A stretch of DNA of 64,000 nucleotides from JAVBTT01 sp031556035. Lineage in GTDB: Bacteria; Bacillota; Clostridia; Oscillospirales; UBA929. Location of the stretch: NCBI GenBank assembly GCA_031556035.1, contig JAVBTT010000012.1, positions 75,519 to 139,518 on the forward strand, in the 5' to 3' direction. Numbering within the stretch: position 1 is the stretch's first letter; the number at the start of each line of letters is the position of its first letter. The notes below the pieces were generated by a model that searched no databases, had not been told where the DNA came from, and saw nothing but the letters and a program-made list of their open reading frames with translations. Positions 1-8,118 of this stretch are shown here, one piece after another. A program made the translations under genes and the position numbers.

Positions 1-742
1 TATGCAGAAAACCGGGTCTGCCATCCACAAACTCAACCTTATCGGAGGTAATCTTATACCATGCCCCGCGTTTTTCATCATAGACCTCGCGGAACAGGGG
101 AAACACTCCTGAGCTTGCCTCACAATCAGCCAGATATTGAATCACAATGTCACTGTATTTATTGCCCTGCAATAACGTCTCAAGGCCCGCGAGATAGTCT
201 CTCGCGGGCTTGTTCGCGTAAACAACGGACCCGTCGGTCGATACCTCAAGCACCATAATTCGAAGATTATTCAGCGCAGAAAGCAGCTGATGATACCTCC
301 AGCTGTTGACAGGCCAATTCCAATTAGGCCCACTTTGTCCCTCAGCTATAAACGAAACGGTCGCTATCCTGTCCACAAGGTCGTTGAAAGAGGCGTACAA
401 GTCGCCGCTATAGGTCAGCTTGCTGACCATATGCCCCGCTGAAAGCTGTCTCATCGCCCAGGAGAGCCCGGACAATTGCGTGTGCAGCTCTTTTAGATAG
501 GACGAAAGATAATTTCTTCGGCCCGGGGGATCGGCGTCCATGTTGCCGTGGCTCAGCTGCACTGCAAACCGATTCATTTCCGAAAGATTGGCAATAAGAA
601 GATTTACACTGGCAATAAGCTCCGATAATTCCGGAGGCTCTTCGGGACCCCGTAAAACAGCCGCATCCAGTGGCTTGCCAAGCAGAGCCTCTTTAAGAGC
701 GGATATTATTTTTTTTATTTCGTCTATTTCGCCAGTGTTCAT
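1..742 (-). CDS. PAS-type sensor protein, cut by the window edge
   Basis: The reading frame starts at an ATG at 742 and stays open to the left edge, so only the N-terminal 247 residues are visible and the output domain is missing. The first part is helical and resembles the linker found before PAS domains in Firmicute signalling proteins (LSWAMRQLSAGHMVSKL, then a stretch ending FNDLVDRIA). From about residue 150 a PAS-like segment begins (LRIMVLEVSTDGSVVYANKP) and continues with an aromatic-rich core. The start lies 24 bases after the V4R gene and has a weak GGCGGG Shine-Dalgarno, so the two are probably co-transcribed from the promoter at 1339-1367. No membrane segment is visible. The missing C-terminus could be a histidine kinase or a GGDEF domain; the visible part cannot decide. 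Confidence 0.7.
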   Translation of the reverse strand, partial: MNTGEIDEIKKIISALKEALLGKPLDAAVLRGPEEPPELSELIASVNLLIANLSEMNRFAVQLSHGNMDADPPGRRNYLSSYLKELHTQLSGLSWAMRQLSAGHMVSKLTYSGDLYASFNDLVDRIATVSFIAEGQSGPNWNWPVNSWRYHQLLSALNNLRIMVLEVSTDGSVVYANKPARDYLAGLETLLQGNKYSDIVIQYLADCEASSGVFPLFREVYDEKRGAWYKITSDKVEFVDGRPGFLH

Positions 743-765
743 GCGAAATTCCCGCCTTTTAAGGA

Positions 766-1287
766 TCAATCCGCCTTTGCAGTGAAACGGCAGGTTCGGT
801 CCCCGGTGGCCCAGCAGTCGATTTCTCTGACTGAAAAAGGCTTTCCGGTATACGCCTCAAGTATGCCAGCTATAAAGCCCTCGTCGTAGTCGCAGACAGT
901 CTCATCCGTTATGGGCAGCCCGGAGCAGTCCAAATCCTCCGATACTGTAAGCGTGAAGGTCATATTCTCAAGGTTGGCCTTCTCCACCCTGAGTATGCCT
1001 ACCTTGAGATTCTGAAGCTGTGTTTGCAGATTGCTTATAAAATAATCGAAATCCCCCGAGAGGTCTAAAAACTTTCCGGCAAGAGTTGTGCCCGCCAAAT
1101 GCCCGGCGGCTCTGTATATGTCGCCTGCGGTTTGCTCATCGTATTCTCTGGAAAGGATGTCTTTGAGGGTGTATTGAAACAGCCTGTAAATAATAACTGG
1201 CATATCCTGACCAAGATTTCGCCTGCCCTCCGCTATGTCTCCGAGAGATTCCCACGTAAACTTTGACGGCTTGTCTTTATAGCTCAT
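766..1287 (-). CDS. V4R-domain (4-vinyl reductase family) sensor-like protein
   Basis: This encodes 173 residues. The C-terminal part (about 120-173) carries the V4R signature: a DYDEGFIAGILEAYTG stretch, then a W, and a final cysteine in a GDRTCRF context. V4R domains are small-molecule or metal-binding modules related to heme-NO binding domains. The start is the ATG at 1287, preceded by GGGAGGG at a 7-base spacing; a TTG 15 bases upstream overlaps that ribosome site and is less likely. The gene precedes the PAS-type sensor, with a good sigma-A promoter upstream. I infer that it supplies a sensing input to the partner encoded next to it. The ligand cannot be told from sequence. Confidence 0.75.
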   Translation of the reverse strand: MSYKDKPSKFTWESLGDIAEGRRNLGQDMPVIIYRLFQYTLKDILSREYDEQTAGDIYRAAGHLAGTTLAGKFLDLSGDFDYFISNLQTQLQNLKVGILRVEKANLENMTFTLTVSEDLDCSGLPITDETVCDYDEGFIAGILEAYTGKPFSVREIDCWATGDRTCRFTAKAD

Positions 1288-1338
1288 AACATGCCCTCCC
1301 AACAGGCAGTACGCCTTGGATGTGATTTGTATAATGAT

Positions 1339-1367
1339 ATTTTAAGGCAGCGGGGGACAAAAGTCAA
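1339..1367 (-). promoter_or_regulatory. sigma-A promoter for the V4R/PAS pair
   Basis: Reading leftward, TTGACT (1362-1367) is followed after 17 bases by TAAAAT (1339-1344), which fits the housekeeping consensus. It lies about 50 bases upstream of the V4R start. Confidence 0.7.
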
Positions 1368-1414
1368 TGTGTGTTTGTCTCAAATAATGAGCGGACATAA
1401 AAGGTTAACAACAA

Positions 1415-1494
1415 GCGCGGCATATGTAATACTGCGGCATCAACTAGCAGAAAAATCCAAGTGCTTGTCTGCCGCCGTAATATATATGCCGCGC
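1415..1494. repeat. imperfect 25-bp inverted repeat between dapB and the V4R gene
   Basis: Arms 1415-1439 and 1470-1494 are complementary at most positions, with a 30-base loop. Both arms begin GCGCGGCATAT when read inward. It follows dapB and could stop or process that transcript, but no T-run is attached. Confidence 0.5.
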
Positions 1495-1509
1495 CTGTGA
1501 CTTCATATG

Positions 1510-2268
1510 CTAAATATTGACAATATCCCTCATGCCGTACATGCCGGGATGAAGTCCGGAGGAAATGAAAAGAGCCGCGCGCAACGCGCCAGAGGCAAAC
1601 ACCTCACGTGAGACGGCGGAATGCGACAGGGTCAGGTACTCTCCGGGGCCCGCGAAAATTACGTCGTGGTCTCCCACGATTGAGCCCCCCCGAACGGCGT
1701 GCATGCCGATCTCGCGCACAGGGCGCTTTTCGCGCCGCTCATGCCTGTCGAATACCGGCTCAGGGGAATAGGGGAGAGCTTCCTCAAGAGAGCGCAACAG
1801 CATATACGCCGTCCCGCTGGGCGCGTCGAGTTTCTGATTGTGATGGCGCTCTACGATCTCAATGTTGAAGTCCTCGCCCAGAACCGAGGCTGCGCGGGTT
1901 ATCAGATCAGCCAGCAGGCTTACTCCGAGAGACATGTTGGCGGAACGGAATATCGGAATTTCTTCAGCGGCCCTCTCGATTTGCGCGTCCTGGTCGGGGG
2001 TAAATCCCGTTGTCGCCAGCACAAGCGGCAGCTTGCGGCGAAGACAGAAGCCAAGCAGCCCGTCCAGATGCGAAGGGCTGGAAAAATCAATGGCGGCATC
2101 CAGTGAGCCGGTATACTCTATGGGGTTGGCGTAGACGGGGTAGTCAAAGCGTTTTGTCGTGTCGATGTCAACTCCCGCAGCTATGAGCATGTCTGAGCGC
2201 GAGGCGCAAAGCTCGGACACGCATCTTCCCATGCGGCCGTTGCATCCGCGAAGCATTATCCTGCGCAT
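1510..2268 (-). CDS. dapB: 4-hydroxy-tetrahydrodipicolinate reductase
   Basis: DapB reduces 4-hydroxy-tetrahydrodipicolinate with NAD(P)H, the second step of the DAP branch that feeds peptidoglycan and lysine; the same branch supplies the spore compound dipicolinate. The protein has 252 residues, usual for the family. Visible features are the N-terminal nucleotide-binding GCNGRMGR loop and the catalytic/substrate motif ERHHNQKLDAPSGTA, with H142, H143 and K146. It is the last gene of the lysine operon and starts 8 bases after the dapA stop, with AAGGAG inside the end of dapA acting as ribosome site. The fit to the family is clear over the whole length. Confidence 0.96.
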   Translation of the reverse strand: MRRIMLRGCNGRMGRCVSELCASRSDMLIAAGVDIDTTKRFDYPVYANPIEYTGSLDAAIDFSSPSHLDGLLGFCLRRKLPLVLATTGFTPDQDAQIERAAEEIPIFRSANMSLGVSLLADLITRAASVLGEDFNIEIVERHHNQKLDAPSGTAYMLLRSLEEALPYSPEPVFDRHERREKRPVREIGMHAVRGGSIVGDHDVIFAGPGEYLTLSHSAVSREVFASGALRAALFISSGLHPGMYGMRDIVNI

Positions 2269-2276
2269 AATGTCAC

Positions 2277-3170
2277 TTACTCCTTAACAGCAAGCCCGGC
2301 CTCGGTCAGAGCTTTTTTGAGCTTTTCCACATTTGACGGCAGCATGTCGGTGAGCGGCATACGCAAAGGCCCCACCTGCCAGCCGAGCAGATTCATGGCT
2401 GTCTTGACTGGAACGGGGTTGACCTCTATGAACAGCTTGTCGCACAGGTCGAAGTATTTGGTCTGCAAGGAAGCGGCTGTCTTCACGTCACCGCTGAGAT
2501 ACGCCCCGGTCATGTCCGCCATCTGGCGCGGAATTATATTGGCGGCAACCGAAATCACGCCGAGCGCACCCAGGCTCATCAGAGGGACAACCTGGTCATC
2601 ATTTCCCGACCAGATGTAAAAATCCTCCGGACAAACGGCCCTTGTGTGGCAGGCGAGGGTGAAGTTTCCGGAGGCCTCCTTTACGCCGTTTATGTTCGGA
2701 TGCTTCGCGAGCTCCCTGTATGTCTCTGCCGTGAAGCTCATGCCTGTGCGGGAGGGGACGTTATAGAGTATGATGGGTATGTTGACGCGGTCGGCCACAT
2801 GGTTAAAATGCCTGATAAGCCCGTGCTGGGTGGTCTTGTTGTAATACGGGGTGACCAGCAGCAGCGCGTCCGCGCCTGACTTTTCCGCGTTCTGGCTCAT
2901 CATGAGCGCGTGCGCCGTGTCGTTTGAGCCGGTCCCCGCTATGACTGGAACCCGACCAGCCGTCTTTTTTATCACATACTCGACGGCCGCCAAATGCTCG
3001 GGGATGCTCTGGGTGGATGCCTCCCCCGTGGTGCCGCAGACCACTATGGCGGAGGTGCCGTTTTCTATCTGGTAGTCCACAAGCTCCCCGAGCTTGTCAA
3101 AATCGATGAAGTCGTCTGTGAACGGCGTTACAATGGCCACGGCTGATCCTGTAAATACCGGCTTTTTCAT
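2277..3170 (-). CDS. dapA: 4-hydroxy-tetrahydrodipicolinate synthase
   Basis: DapA condenses pyruvate with aspartate semialdehyde to give 4-hydroxy-tetrahydrodipicolinate. The 297-residue TIM-barrel protein has the expected active-site elements: CGTTGE with T47 and T48, Y136 in LYNVPSRTG, and the Schiff-base lysine K164 in GVKEASGNF. It sits between asd (16-base gap) and dapB, so the three consecutive steps from aspartyl phosphate are encoded in pathway order. Expression should depend on the lysine riboswitch at the head of the operon. Confidence 0.97.
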   Translation of the reverse strand: MKKPVFTGSAVAIVTPFTDDFIDFDKLGELVDYQIENGTSAIVVCGTTGEASTQSIPEHLAAVEYVIKKTAGRVPVIAGTGSNDTAHALMMSQNAEKSGADALLLVTPYYNKTTQHGLIRHFNHVADRVNIPIILYNVPSRTGMSFTAETYRELAKHPNINGVKEASGNFTLACHTRAVCPEDFYIWSGNDDQVVPLMSLGALGVISVAANIIPRQMADMTGAYLSGDVKTAASLQTKYFDLCDKLFIEVNPVPVKTAMNLLGWQVGPLRMPLTDMLPSNVEKLKKALTEAGLAVKE

Positions 3171-3186
3171 AATAACCCCCCATTAA

Positions 3187-4269
3187 TCACTCAATATATC
3201 CTTCTGAACAAAGTAACTCGGCTAGCAGCACACCGCCTCCAGCCGCGCCGCGCAGGGTGTTGTGGGACAGGCAGACAAATTTGACGTCGTACTGAGTATC
3301 AGGGCGCAGACGGCCTATGGAGACGGCCATGCCGTTCTCGAGGTTGCGGTCGAGCGCAGCCTGTGGCCTGTTGTCCTCGGAGAAATAGTGCAGGAAGCGC
3401 TTCGGGGCCGAGGGCAGGGCCAGCTTCTGAGGAATCCCCTCGAACTCATTCCAGCAGGCTATGATTTCGTCGATGGCGGGCTTGCGCTCAAACGACGCGA
3501 ACACCGCCGCCATATGCCCGTCGGACACGGGCACACGTATACACTGCGCCGTTATCTCTGGCGCTACTGCGTTGACGATAATGCCGTCCTGTATACGGCC
3601 CCAGATTTTCATCGGCTCTTTTTCGGATTTCTCCTCCTCGCCGCCGATGTAGGGGATGACGTTGTCGGCCATCTCGGGCCAGGTTTCAAAGGTCTGTCCC
3701 GCTCCGGAGATTGCCTGGTAGGTGCAGACAAGCGTCTTTGCAAGCCCGTAAGGCTTTAAAAGGGGATGCAGGGCGGGCAGATAGCTCTGAAGCGAGCAGT
3801 TTGACTTGACCGAGATAAGCCCGCGTTTAATGCCCAGCCGCTTCCTGAAGTGCCCGATGACCTCGAGATGCTCCGGGTTGACCTCCGGGATCACCATAGG
3901 GACATCCGGGGTAAAGCGGTGCGCCGAGTTGTTGGAGACTATCGGGCACTCAAGCTTTGCGTAATTCTCCTCAAATTCGCGGATCTCGTCCTTTTTCATG
4001 TCCACCGCCGAGAAGCAGAAGTCAACGGAGGAGGCGATGCGCTTCATGTCCGCGGTGGCGTCCAGAACCACGAGCTGCCTCACCGCGTCGGGCATCGGCT
4101 CCGGCATGGCCCAGCGCCCGCCCACGGCCTCCTCGTACGTCTTTCCGGCGCTGCGCGGGCTTGCGGCTATGCATTCAATTTTAAACCACGGATGCTTTGC
4201 GAGCAGGCTGACAAAGCGCTGCCCAACCATGCCGGTACCGCCCAAAATACCTACCTTGAATGTTTTCAT
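3187..4269 (-). CDS. asd: aspartate-semialdehyde dehydrogenase
   Basis: Asd reduces 4-aspartyl phosphate to aspartate semialdehyde with NADPH, feeding DapA as well as the threonine and methionine branch. The protein has 360 residues. It starts with the nucleotide-binding GGTGMVGQRF loop; the catalytic cysteine C158 lies in KSNCSLQ. The overall sequence (SPRSAGK, ISGAGQT, RVPVSDGHMA) resembles the archaeal/fungal-like Asd subgroup that is common in Clostridia more than the E. coli form. It begins 29 bases after the upstream membrane-protein gene and is probably on the same transcript. No aspartokinase gene is in the window. Confidence 0.95.
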   Translation of the reverse strand: MKTFKVGILGGTGMVGQRFVSLLAKHPWFKIECIAASPRSAGKTYEEAVGGRWAMPEPMPDAVRQLVVLDATADMKRIASSVDFCFSAVDMKKDEIREFEENYAKLECPIVSNNSAHRFTPDVPMVIPEVNPEHLEVIGHFRKRLGIKRGLISVKSNCSLQSYLPALHPLLKPYGLAKTLVCTYQAISGAGQTFETWPEMADNVIPYIGGEEEKSEKEPMKIWGRIQDGIIVNAVAPEITAQCIRVPVSDGHMAAVFASFERKPAIDEIIACWNEFEGIPQKLALPSAPKRFLHYFSEDNRPQAALDRNLENGMAVSIGRLRPDTQYDVKFVCLSHNTLRGAAGGGVLLAELLCSEGYIE

Positions 4270-4298
4270 AAGGCTACCTCCGTTTAAAAGATCAAAAT

Positions 4299-4901
4299 TT
4301 AACTATACGGATAAAAGTCGATTAAAATATACCAGCAATCGTCGAATACTTCTCGATAGCTTCTATCCTTGTAACCGGTATCAAGGTGTGCAGCAGGATA
4401 ATATCTCAAGCCTGAATGTATACTGCCTTTTCCGAAAAACCCGGAGGTTATCTCCACTGAAGGAAGGGATAAGAAAACACCTTCGCTAGAAACGAGGATA
4501 TCGCCTTCCGTAGACTGAATTATATCCCACACGATTTTCCGCTGCTTCTCCGAGAGCAAAGACAAGTTCTCAAGCGCTCCATCTTCCCTATGTGAATCCA
4601 CACTGGAGGCAAATTCATAAAAAACATATTCCTTGTTATTTCCCTTATGAATTGTGTACCAGTGATTAACCTCCGGAGATAAGGTTTCCAATATATCAAT
4701 TAAATCATCCCCATAATCTGTTTTTATAGAACAGAAGAGGTCATAATTATTATCTCTTATCTCAATAATTTTTCTCTCCACGACATTAGGGATGTACTTA
4801 CCGGACATGGCAAAGAACAATGCAACAAAGAACAGTATAACAGCTGCCAGCAACACAAAAAATATTACCGATAAAATAATAATTTTCCTTTTGCTGGTCA
4901 T
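4299..4901 (-). CDS. unknown single-pass membrane protein, first gene of the lysine-riboswitch operon
   Basis: I do not recognise this 200-residue protein. It has a short basic N-terminus (MTSKRK) and one strong membrane helix at about residues 7-33, followed by about 165 hydrophilic residues probably outside the cell. No cysteine pair, repeat or known motif was seen. The gene is clearly more AT-rich than asd-dapA-dapB. It lies between the riboswitch terminator (ending at 4944) and asd, so it should be transcribed only when lysine is low. That position would suit a lysine-related transport or sensing accessory, but the odd composition allows a recent insertion into the leader region. Function is unassigned. 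Confidence 0.7.
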   Translation of the reverse strand: MTSKRKIIILSVIFFVLLAAVILFFVALFFAMSGKYIPNVVERKIIEIRDNNYDLFCSIKTDYGDDLIDILETLSPEVNHWYTIHKGNNKEYVFYEFASSVDSHREDGALENLSLLSEKQRKIVWDIIQSTEGDILVSSEGVFLSLPSVEITSGFFGKGSIHSGLRYYPAAHLDTGYKDRSYREVFDDCWYILIDFYPYS

Positions 4902-4943
4902 ACAGCTATCCTCCGTTTTTATGATAGCAATTTATTAGATTAT

Positions 4944-4976
4944 AAAAACAAAAAAAGCCGGTTGAAAAACCGGCTG
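4944..4976 (-). terminator. riboswitch-controlled terminator
   Basis: Arms 4956-4963 and 4968-4975 form a GC-rich hairpin. On the minus strand a T-rich run (4944-4955) follows. It lies 60 bases after the lysine aptamer and before the first operon gene, where a transcription-attenuating expression platform belongs. Confidence 0.85.
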
Positions 4977-5035
4977 GTTTTGTACTATAATGTCGAATAT
5001 GGGCGATTTACATAATTCGACCGCGCACAAAACAC

Positions 5036-5203
5036 AGATAGCTCTTCATCCAAAATAAGGACGACAGTCGTACGGCTGTCAACCGTACGACCAGGAGAAG
5101 GGCTGTCGGACCGCCCGCTCCTTCGGCGGCGTCCCCTTTCACGGCGGGTCGCAGGGCGTCCTGACCCTCGCCGCGCTACTCCTGGAAACCGCGCCTCTAT
5201 CTT
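5036..5203 (-). promoter_or_regulatory. lysine riboswitch (L box)
   Basis: On the minus strand the conserved lysine aptamer elements appear in order: GATAGAGGCGCG at the 5' end, an AGTA junction, GAAAGGGGA, CGCCGAAG, a CTGG element, GGCTGTC-like pairing around a hairpin, and a closing strand CTATCT (5036-5041) that pairs with AGATAG near 5203 as P1. A terminator follows at 4944-4976, so lysine binding should favour termination (an OFF switch). Downstream genes are the unknown membrane gene, asd, dapA and dapB, which agrees with a lysine-responsive operon. Confidence 0.93.
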
Positions 5204-5243
5204 GCGTATATGATTTTCAATACTTCAGGGTGCTACGGTTTGA

Positions 5244-5272
5244 ATTATAGCACACCGGTATAATCCTGTCAA
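5244..5272 (-). promoter_or_regulatory. consensus sigma-A promoter of the lysine operon
   Basis: TTGACA (5267-5272) and TATAAT (5244-5249) on the minus strand are separated by exactly 17 bases. Transcription would begin about 35 bases upstream of the riboswitch. Confidence 0.9.
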
Positions 5273-5291
5273 TTGACGGAGGGAGCTCATT

Positions 5292-6938
5292 ATGAAAAAA
5301 GCTTTATCCACTTTTCTCTCACTTTTCCTGTGCGTCTCGCTCGCCGCAGGGTTCGGGGAGAAGGGGCAGGCCGTGGGATATAACCCATATTATAAAATCG
5401 GGCTGTTCTGGGGCCCGAACGCGATGGTTTCCGCGAACCTGCAAAATTACACCGGAAGCGGCTACCGTTTCGGCTATCTTGACGCAAACGGCGAGTTTGT
5501 GTGCGTGGGGCAGTCGTCGGAGACCAAGATAACCATGGTCAAAAACCGCAACGTGTACCTGTCCGGCACTACATATTCCGATACGGCTTCGGAGGGAGCG
5601 GCATTGGTCGGATGCTACCATCAGGTTGTGAGCGCGGACGCGGGCTCCTACGACAGCGCCGCGGCCCTGGCGGCGGAGCAGAGGGCGGCCGGAGTTTCCG
5701 CCTTCGTATCGTATACAAACGGGATATGGGGCGTCAGAGCCAACAGCTACGCGTCCAACGGCGGAGGCTGTGTGACCGGGAGCAAGTACGCCGTATCGGT
5801 CGTCGTCACCGGAACCAATGACATCATATTCCAGTTTGACGGCGGAGAGAAAACCCCGCTTGTCGTAATGCCGGACATAAGCGGAGTGGAAGACCCGATC
5901 ACCTGGTTCAAGGGTTACCGTTATTACGGCGGATTTATCTACAACAGGGCGGATGGCAACAACATCACGGTCATCAACTACGTTCAGCTTCAGGATTACA
6001 TAAAGGGCGTCATACCCTATGAGATGAGCCCCTCATGGCCGCTTGAGGCGCTCAAGGCGCAGGCTGTCTGCGCCAAATCCTACACCGCCTGCAACAAGGG
6101 GAGGCACAGGGCTGACGGCTTCGACCTCTGCACCGAGACACACTGCCAGGTATACCGTGGCACCAGCAACGCCAATGAAACCACCGACAGGGCGGTCGAT
6201 GAAACGGATGGCCTGTACCTCACATACGGAGACTCGGTTTGCAGCACGGTATACCATTCCTCGAACGGAGGCGCGACCGAAAACAGCGGCAATGTCTGGA
6301 CAAACGACCTCGGCTACCTCAAAGGGGTTGTAGACCCGTATGAGGACCTCCAGAAGGCGACAAACGGCATATGGCAGTATACCTACACAAACGACACGCT
6401 GACAAGACTGCTGCGCGAGAACGGCTACACCACCTCCGGGGTTGTAAACTTCTACGTTTCGCAGTATACTCCGACCGGCAATGTATATTCGGTAGTGCTT
6501 GAGGACTCCTCCGGCAAAAAGTTCACCTTTGCCAAGGAAAAGGTTCGCACTTTTTTTCAGGATTCCTCGCTCGGGATATACACCCACAGCCAGCGCTACA
6601 CGATAAACTCAGGCGACGTGGCCATGACCACGGTGGGGGAGAGCGGCAGCAGAACCTACAGCGACACCTCAGGGCTGTATGTGATTGGAGAGGATGGAGT
6701 TGTAAGCGGTCTGCCCATATCCGGCAGCGTGAGAATAATGACCGGGGACGGCAAAGTGGCCTCCCTTCCCGTCACAGGCTCGCCAAAGAATGGAGTTTAT
6801 GTTGTCAACGGGCGCGGATGGGGGCATAATGTAGGCATGAGCCAGTGGGGTGCCAGGGGCATGGCGGAGAAGGGCTACGACTTTGAGCACATTTTGAAGT
6901 ATTATTTTACCGATACAAAGCTTACAGCAGGCTCGTAA
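5292..6938 (+). CDS. SpoIID/LytB-domain protein, secreted
   Basis: This 548-residue protein has an N-terminal signal peptide (about residues 1-27, ending in an AGFGEKGQA context). The central region carries the SpoIID/LytB domain: DYIKGVIPYEMSPSWPLEALK, AQAVCAKSYT, then STVYHSSNGGATENS, and near the end GRGWGHNVGMSQWGA. In the family, SpoIID is a lytic transglycosylase acting on denuded glycan during engulfment, and LytB-type members stimulate amidases. This protein is longer than B. subtilis SpoIID because of an extra N-terminal segment of about 200 residues, possibly SPOR-like. GGAGGG at 5279-5284 sets the start at 5292. It is transcribed divergently from the lysine operon. A role in spore or wall remodelling is likely, but it may be a paralog and not the main SpoIID. 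Confidence 0.88.
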   Translation: MKKALSTFLSLFLCVSLAAGFGEKGQAVGYNPYYKIGLFWGPNAMVSANLQNYTGSGYRFGYLDANGEFVCVGQSSETKITMVKNRNVYLSGTTYSDTASEGAALVGCYHQVVSADAGSYDSAAALAAEQRAAGVSAFVSYTNGIWGVRANSYASNGGGCVTGSKYAVSVVVTGTNDIIFQFDGGEKTPLVVMPDISGVEDPITWFKGYRYYGGFIYNRADGNNITVINYVQLQDYIKGVIPYEMSPSWPLEALKAQAVCAKSYTACNKGRHRADGFDLCTETHCQVYRGTSNANETTDRAVDETDGLYLTYGDSVCSTVYHSSNGGATENSGNVWTNDLGYLKGVVDPYEDLQKATNGIWQYTYTNDTLTRLLRENGYTTSGVVNFYVSQYTPTGNVYSVVLEDSSGKKFTFAKEKVRTFFQDSSLGIYTHSQRYTINSGDVAMTTVGESGSRTYSDTSGLYVIGEDGVVSGLPISGSVRIMTGDGKVASLPVTGSPKNGVYVVNGRGWGHNVGMSQWGARGMAEKGYDFEHILKYYFTDTKLTAGS

Positions 6939-6953
6939 GCAAATATAAAACCG

Positions 6954-6992
6954 GGGTACTTTTCAGCCGCCGGAAGCGGTTGAAAAGTACCC
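6954..6992 (+). terminator. long hairpin after the SpoIID-type gene
   Basis: Arms 6954-6970 and 6976-6992 are 17 bases each with one G-T pair and a 5-base loop. It lies 15 bases after the stop codon. The T-run afterwards is poor, so termination is inferred from position and stem strength. Confidence 0.55.
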
Positions 6993-7015
6993 TCAGATTA
7001 CCGAGGACGGATTTG

Positions 7016-8038
7016 ATGAAGAAAAGCGATTTTTGGTACGAGCTTCCGCAGGAGCTGATAGCTCAGTCTCCGATTGAAAAACGGGACGAGTCCCGTATGC
7101 TGGTATATTCTCGCGCCGACGGAGCTATCTCGCACAGGCGTTTTTACGATATTCTCGAATATCTGCGCCCAGGGGACGCGCTTGTCGTCAACGAGACCAG
7201 GGTTATTCCCGCGAGAATCCACGGAGTGCGGGCGGACACCGGCGGAAAAATAGAATTCCTGCTGCTGCGCAGGCTGAAAGACGATGACTGGGAGGTCATC
7301 GTAAAACCCGGGAAAAGGGCCCGGGAGGGAAGCGTGTTCGACTTCGGCAACGGCCTGTCGGCCGTCGTAACCGGGATCGGAGACGAAGGCGTGCGCTTTG
7401 TCAGGTTCAGCTATGAGGGCGTGTTTGAGGAGGCGCTGGCGGGAATTGGCGAGATGCCCCTCCCTCCCTACATTACAAAAAAGCTGGATGATCCCGAGCG
7501 GTATCAGACCGTTTACTCGCGCGAGCCCGGCTCCGCGGCCGCGCCGACGGCGGGGCTGCATTTTACCCCTGAGCTTCTTGACAGGGTCAGGGCAATGGGG
7601 GTGGACGTAATCCCGGTGCTGCTGCACGTGGGCCTGGGCACGTTCCGGCCCGTCAAGGAGGAGAATATCCTGCGGCACCATATGCACCAGGAATATTACG
7701 AGATATCCGAGGATTCGGCGCGGCGCGTGAACGCGGTGCGGCGGTCGGGCGGCAGAGTGTTCGCGGTGGGCACAACCAGCGTCCGTACTCTGGAGACCGC
7801 ATCCGATGAAGACGGTTTTTTACACGCGGGGGAAGGATACACCGATATATTTATATATCCGGGCTGCCGCTTTAAGGCAGTGGACGCGCTTGTCACAAAT
7901 TTCCACCTCCCTGAATCCACCCTTTTGATGCTGGTGAGCGCCTTCATGGGCCGCGAGGAGGCTCTTTGCATGTATAAAGAGGCGGTGAAGGAGCGGTATC
8001 TGTTTTTCAGCTTCGGACACGCCTGCCTGATCCTATAA
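7016..8038 (+). CDS. queA: S-adenosylmethionine:tRNA ribosyltransferase-isomerase
   Basis: QueA transfers and isomerises the ribosyl part of SAM onto preQ1-modified tRNA to make epoxyqueuosine. The 340-residue product matches the family end to end: FWYELPQELIAQSPIEKRD at the start, VNETRVIPARI, EPGSAAAPTAGLHFT in the middle, and NFHLPESTLLML near the end. The ATG at 7016 is preceded by GAGGA; an upstream in-frame start at 6980 would fall in the hairpin and lacks a ribosome site. tgt follows 80 bases later, giving the usual queA-tgt-yajC order of queuosine loci. No preQ1 riboswitch was seen upstream. Confidence 0.96.
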   Translation: MKKSDFWYELPQELIAQSPIEKRDESRMLVYSRADGAISHRRFYDILEYLRPGDALVVNETRVIPARIHGVRADTGGKIEFLLLRRLKDDDWEVIVKPGKRAREGSVFDFGNGLSAVVTGIGDEGVRFVRFSYEGVFEEALAGIGEMPLPPYITKKLDDPERYQTVYSREPGSAAAPTAGLHFTPELLDRVRAMGVDVIPVLLHVGLGTFRPVKEENILRHHMHQEYYEISEDSARRVNAVRRSGGRVFAVGTTSVRTLETASDEDGFLHAGEGYTDIFIYPGCRFKAVDALVTNFHLPESTLLMLVSAFMGREEALCMYKEAVKERYLFFSFGHACLIL

Positions 8039-8118
8039 GAAGCCCACATACGCTCAGTGCATATTTATGCAATTGGCGCGCGCAATGTTATACATCGCTT
8101 GCATAACGAGGTGAACGC

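Noticed and set aside
3262..4489. Plus-strand open frames opposite asd and the unknown membrane gene
   Set aside because: They lack ribosome sites and family resemblance and lie over a well-supported minus-strand operon.
6942..7015. Possible preQ1 riboswitch before queA
   Set aside because: The region holds only a strong hairpin; no preQ1 aptamer pseudoknot or A-rich tail could be found.
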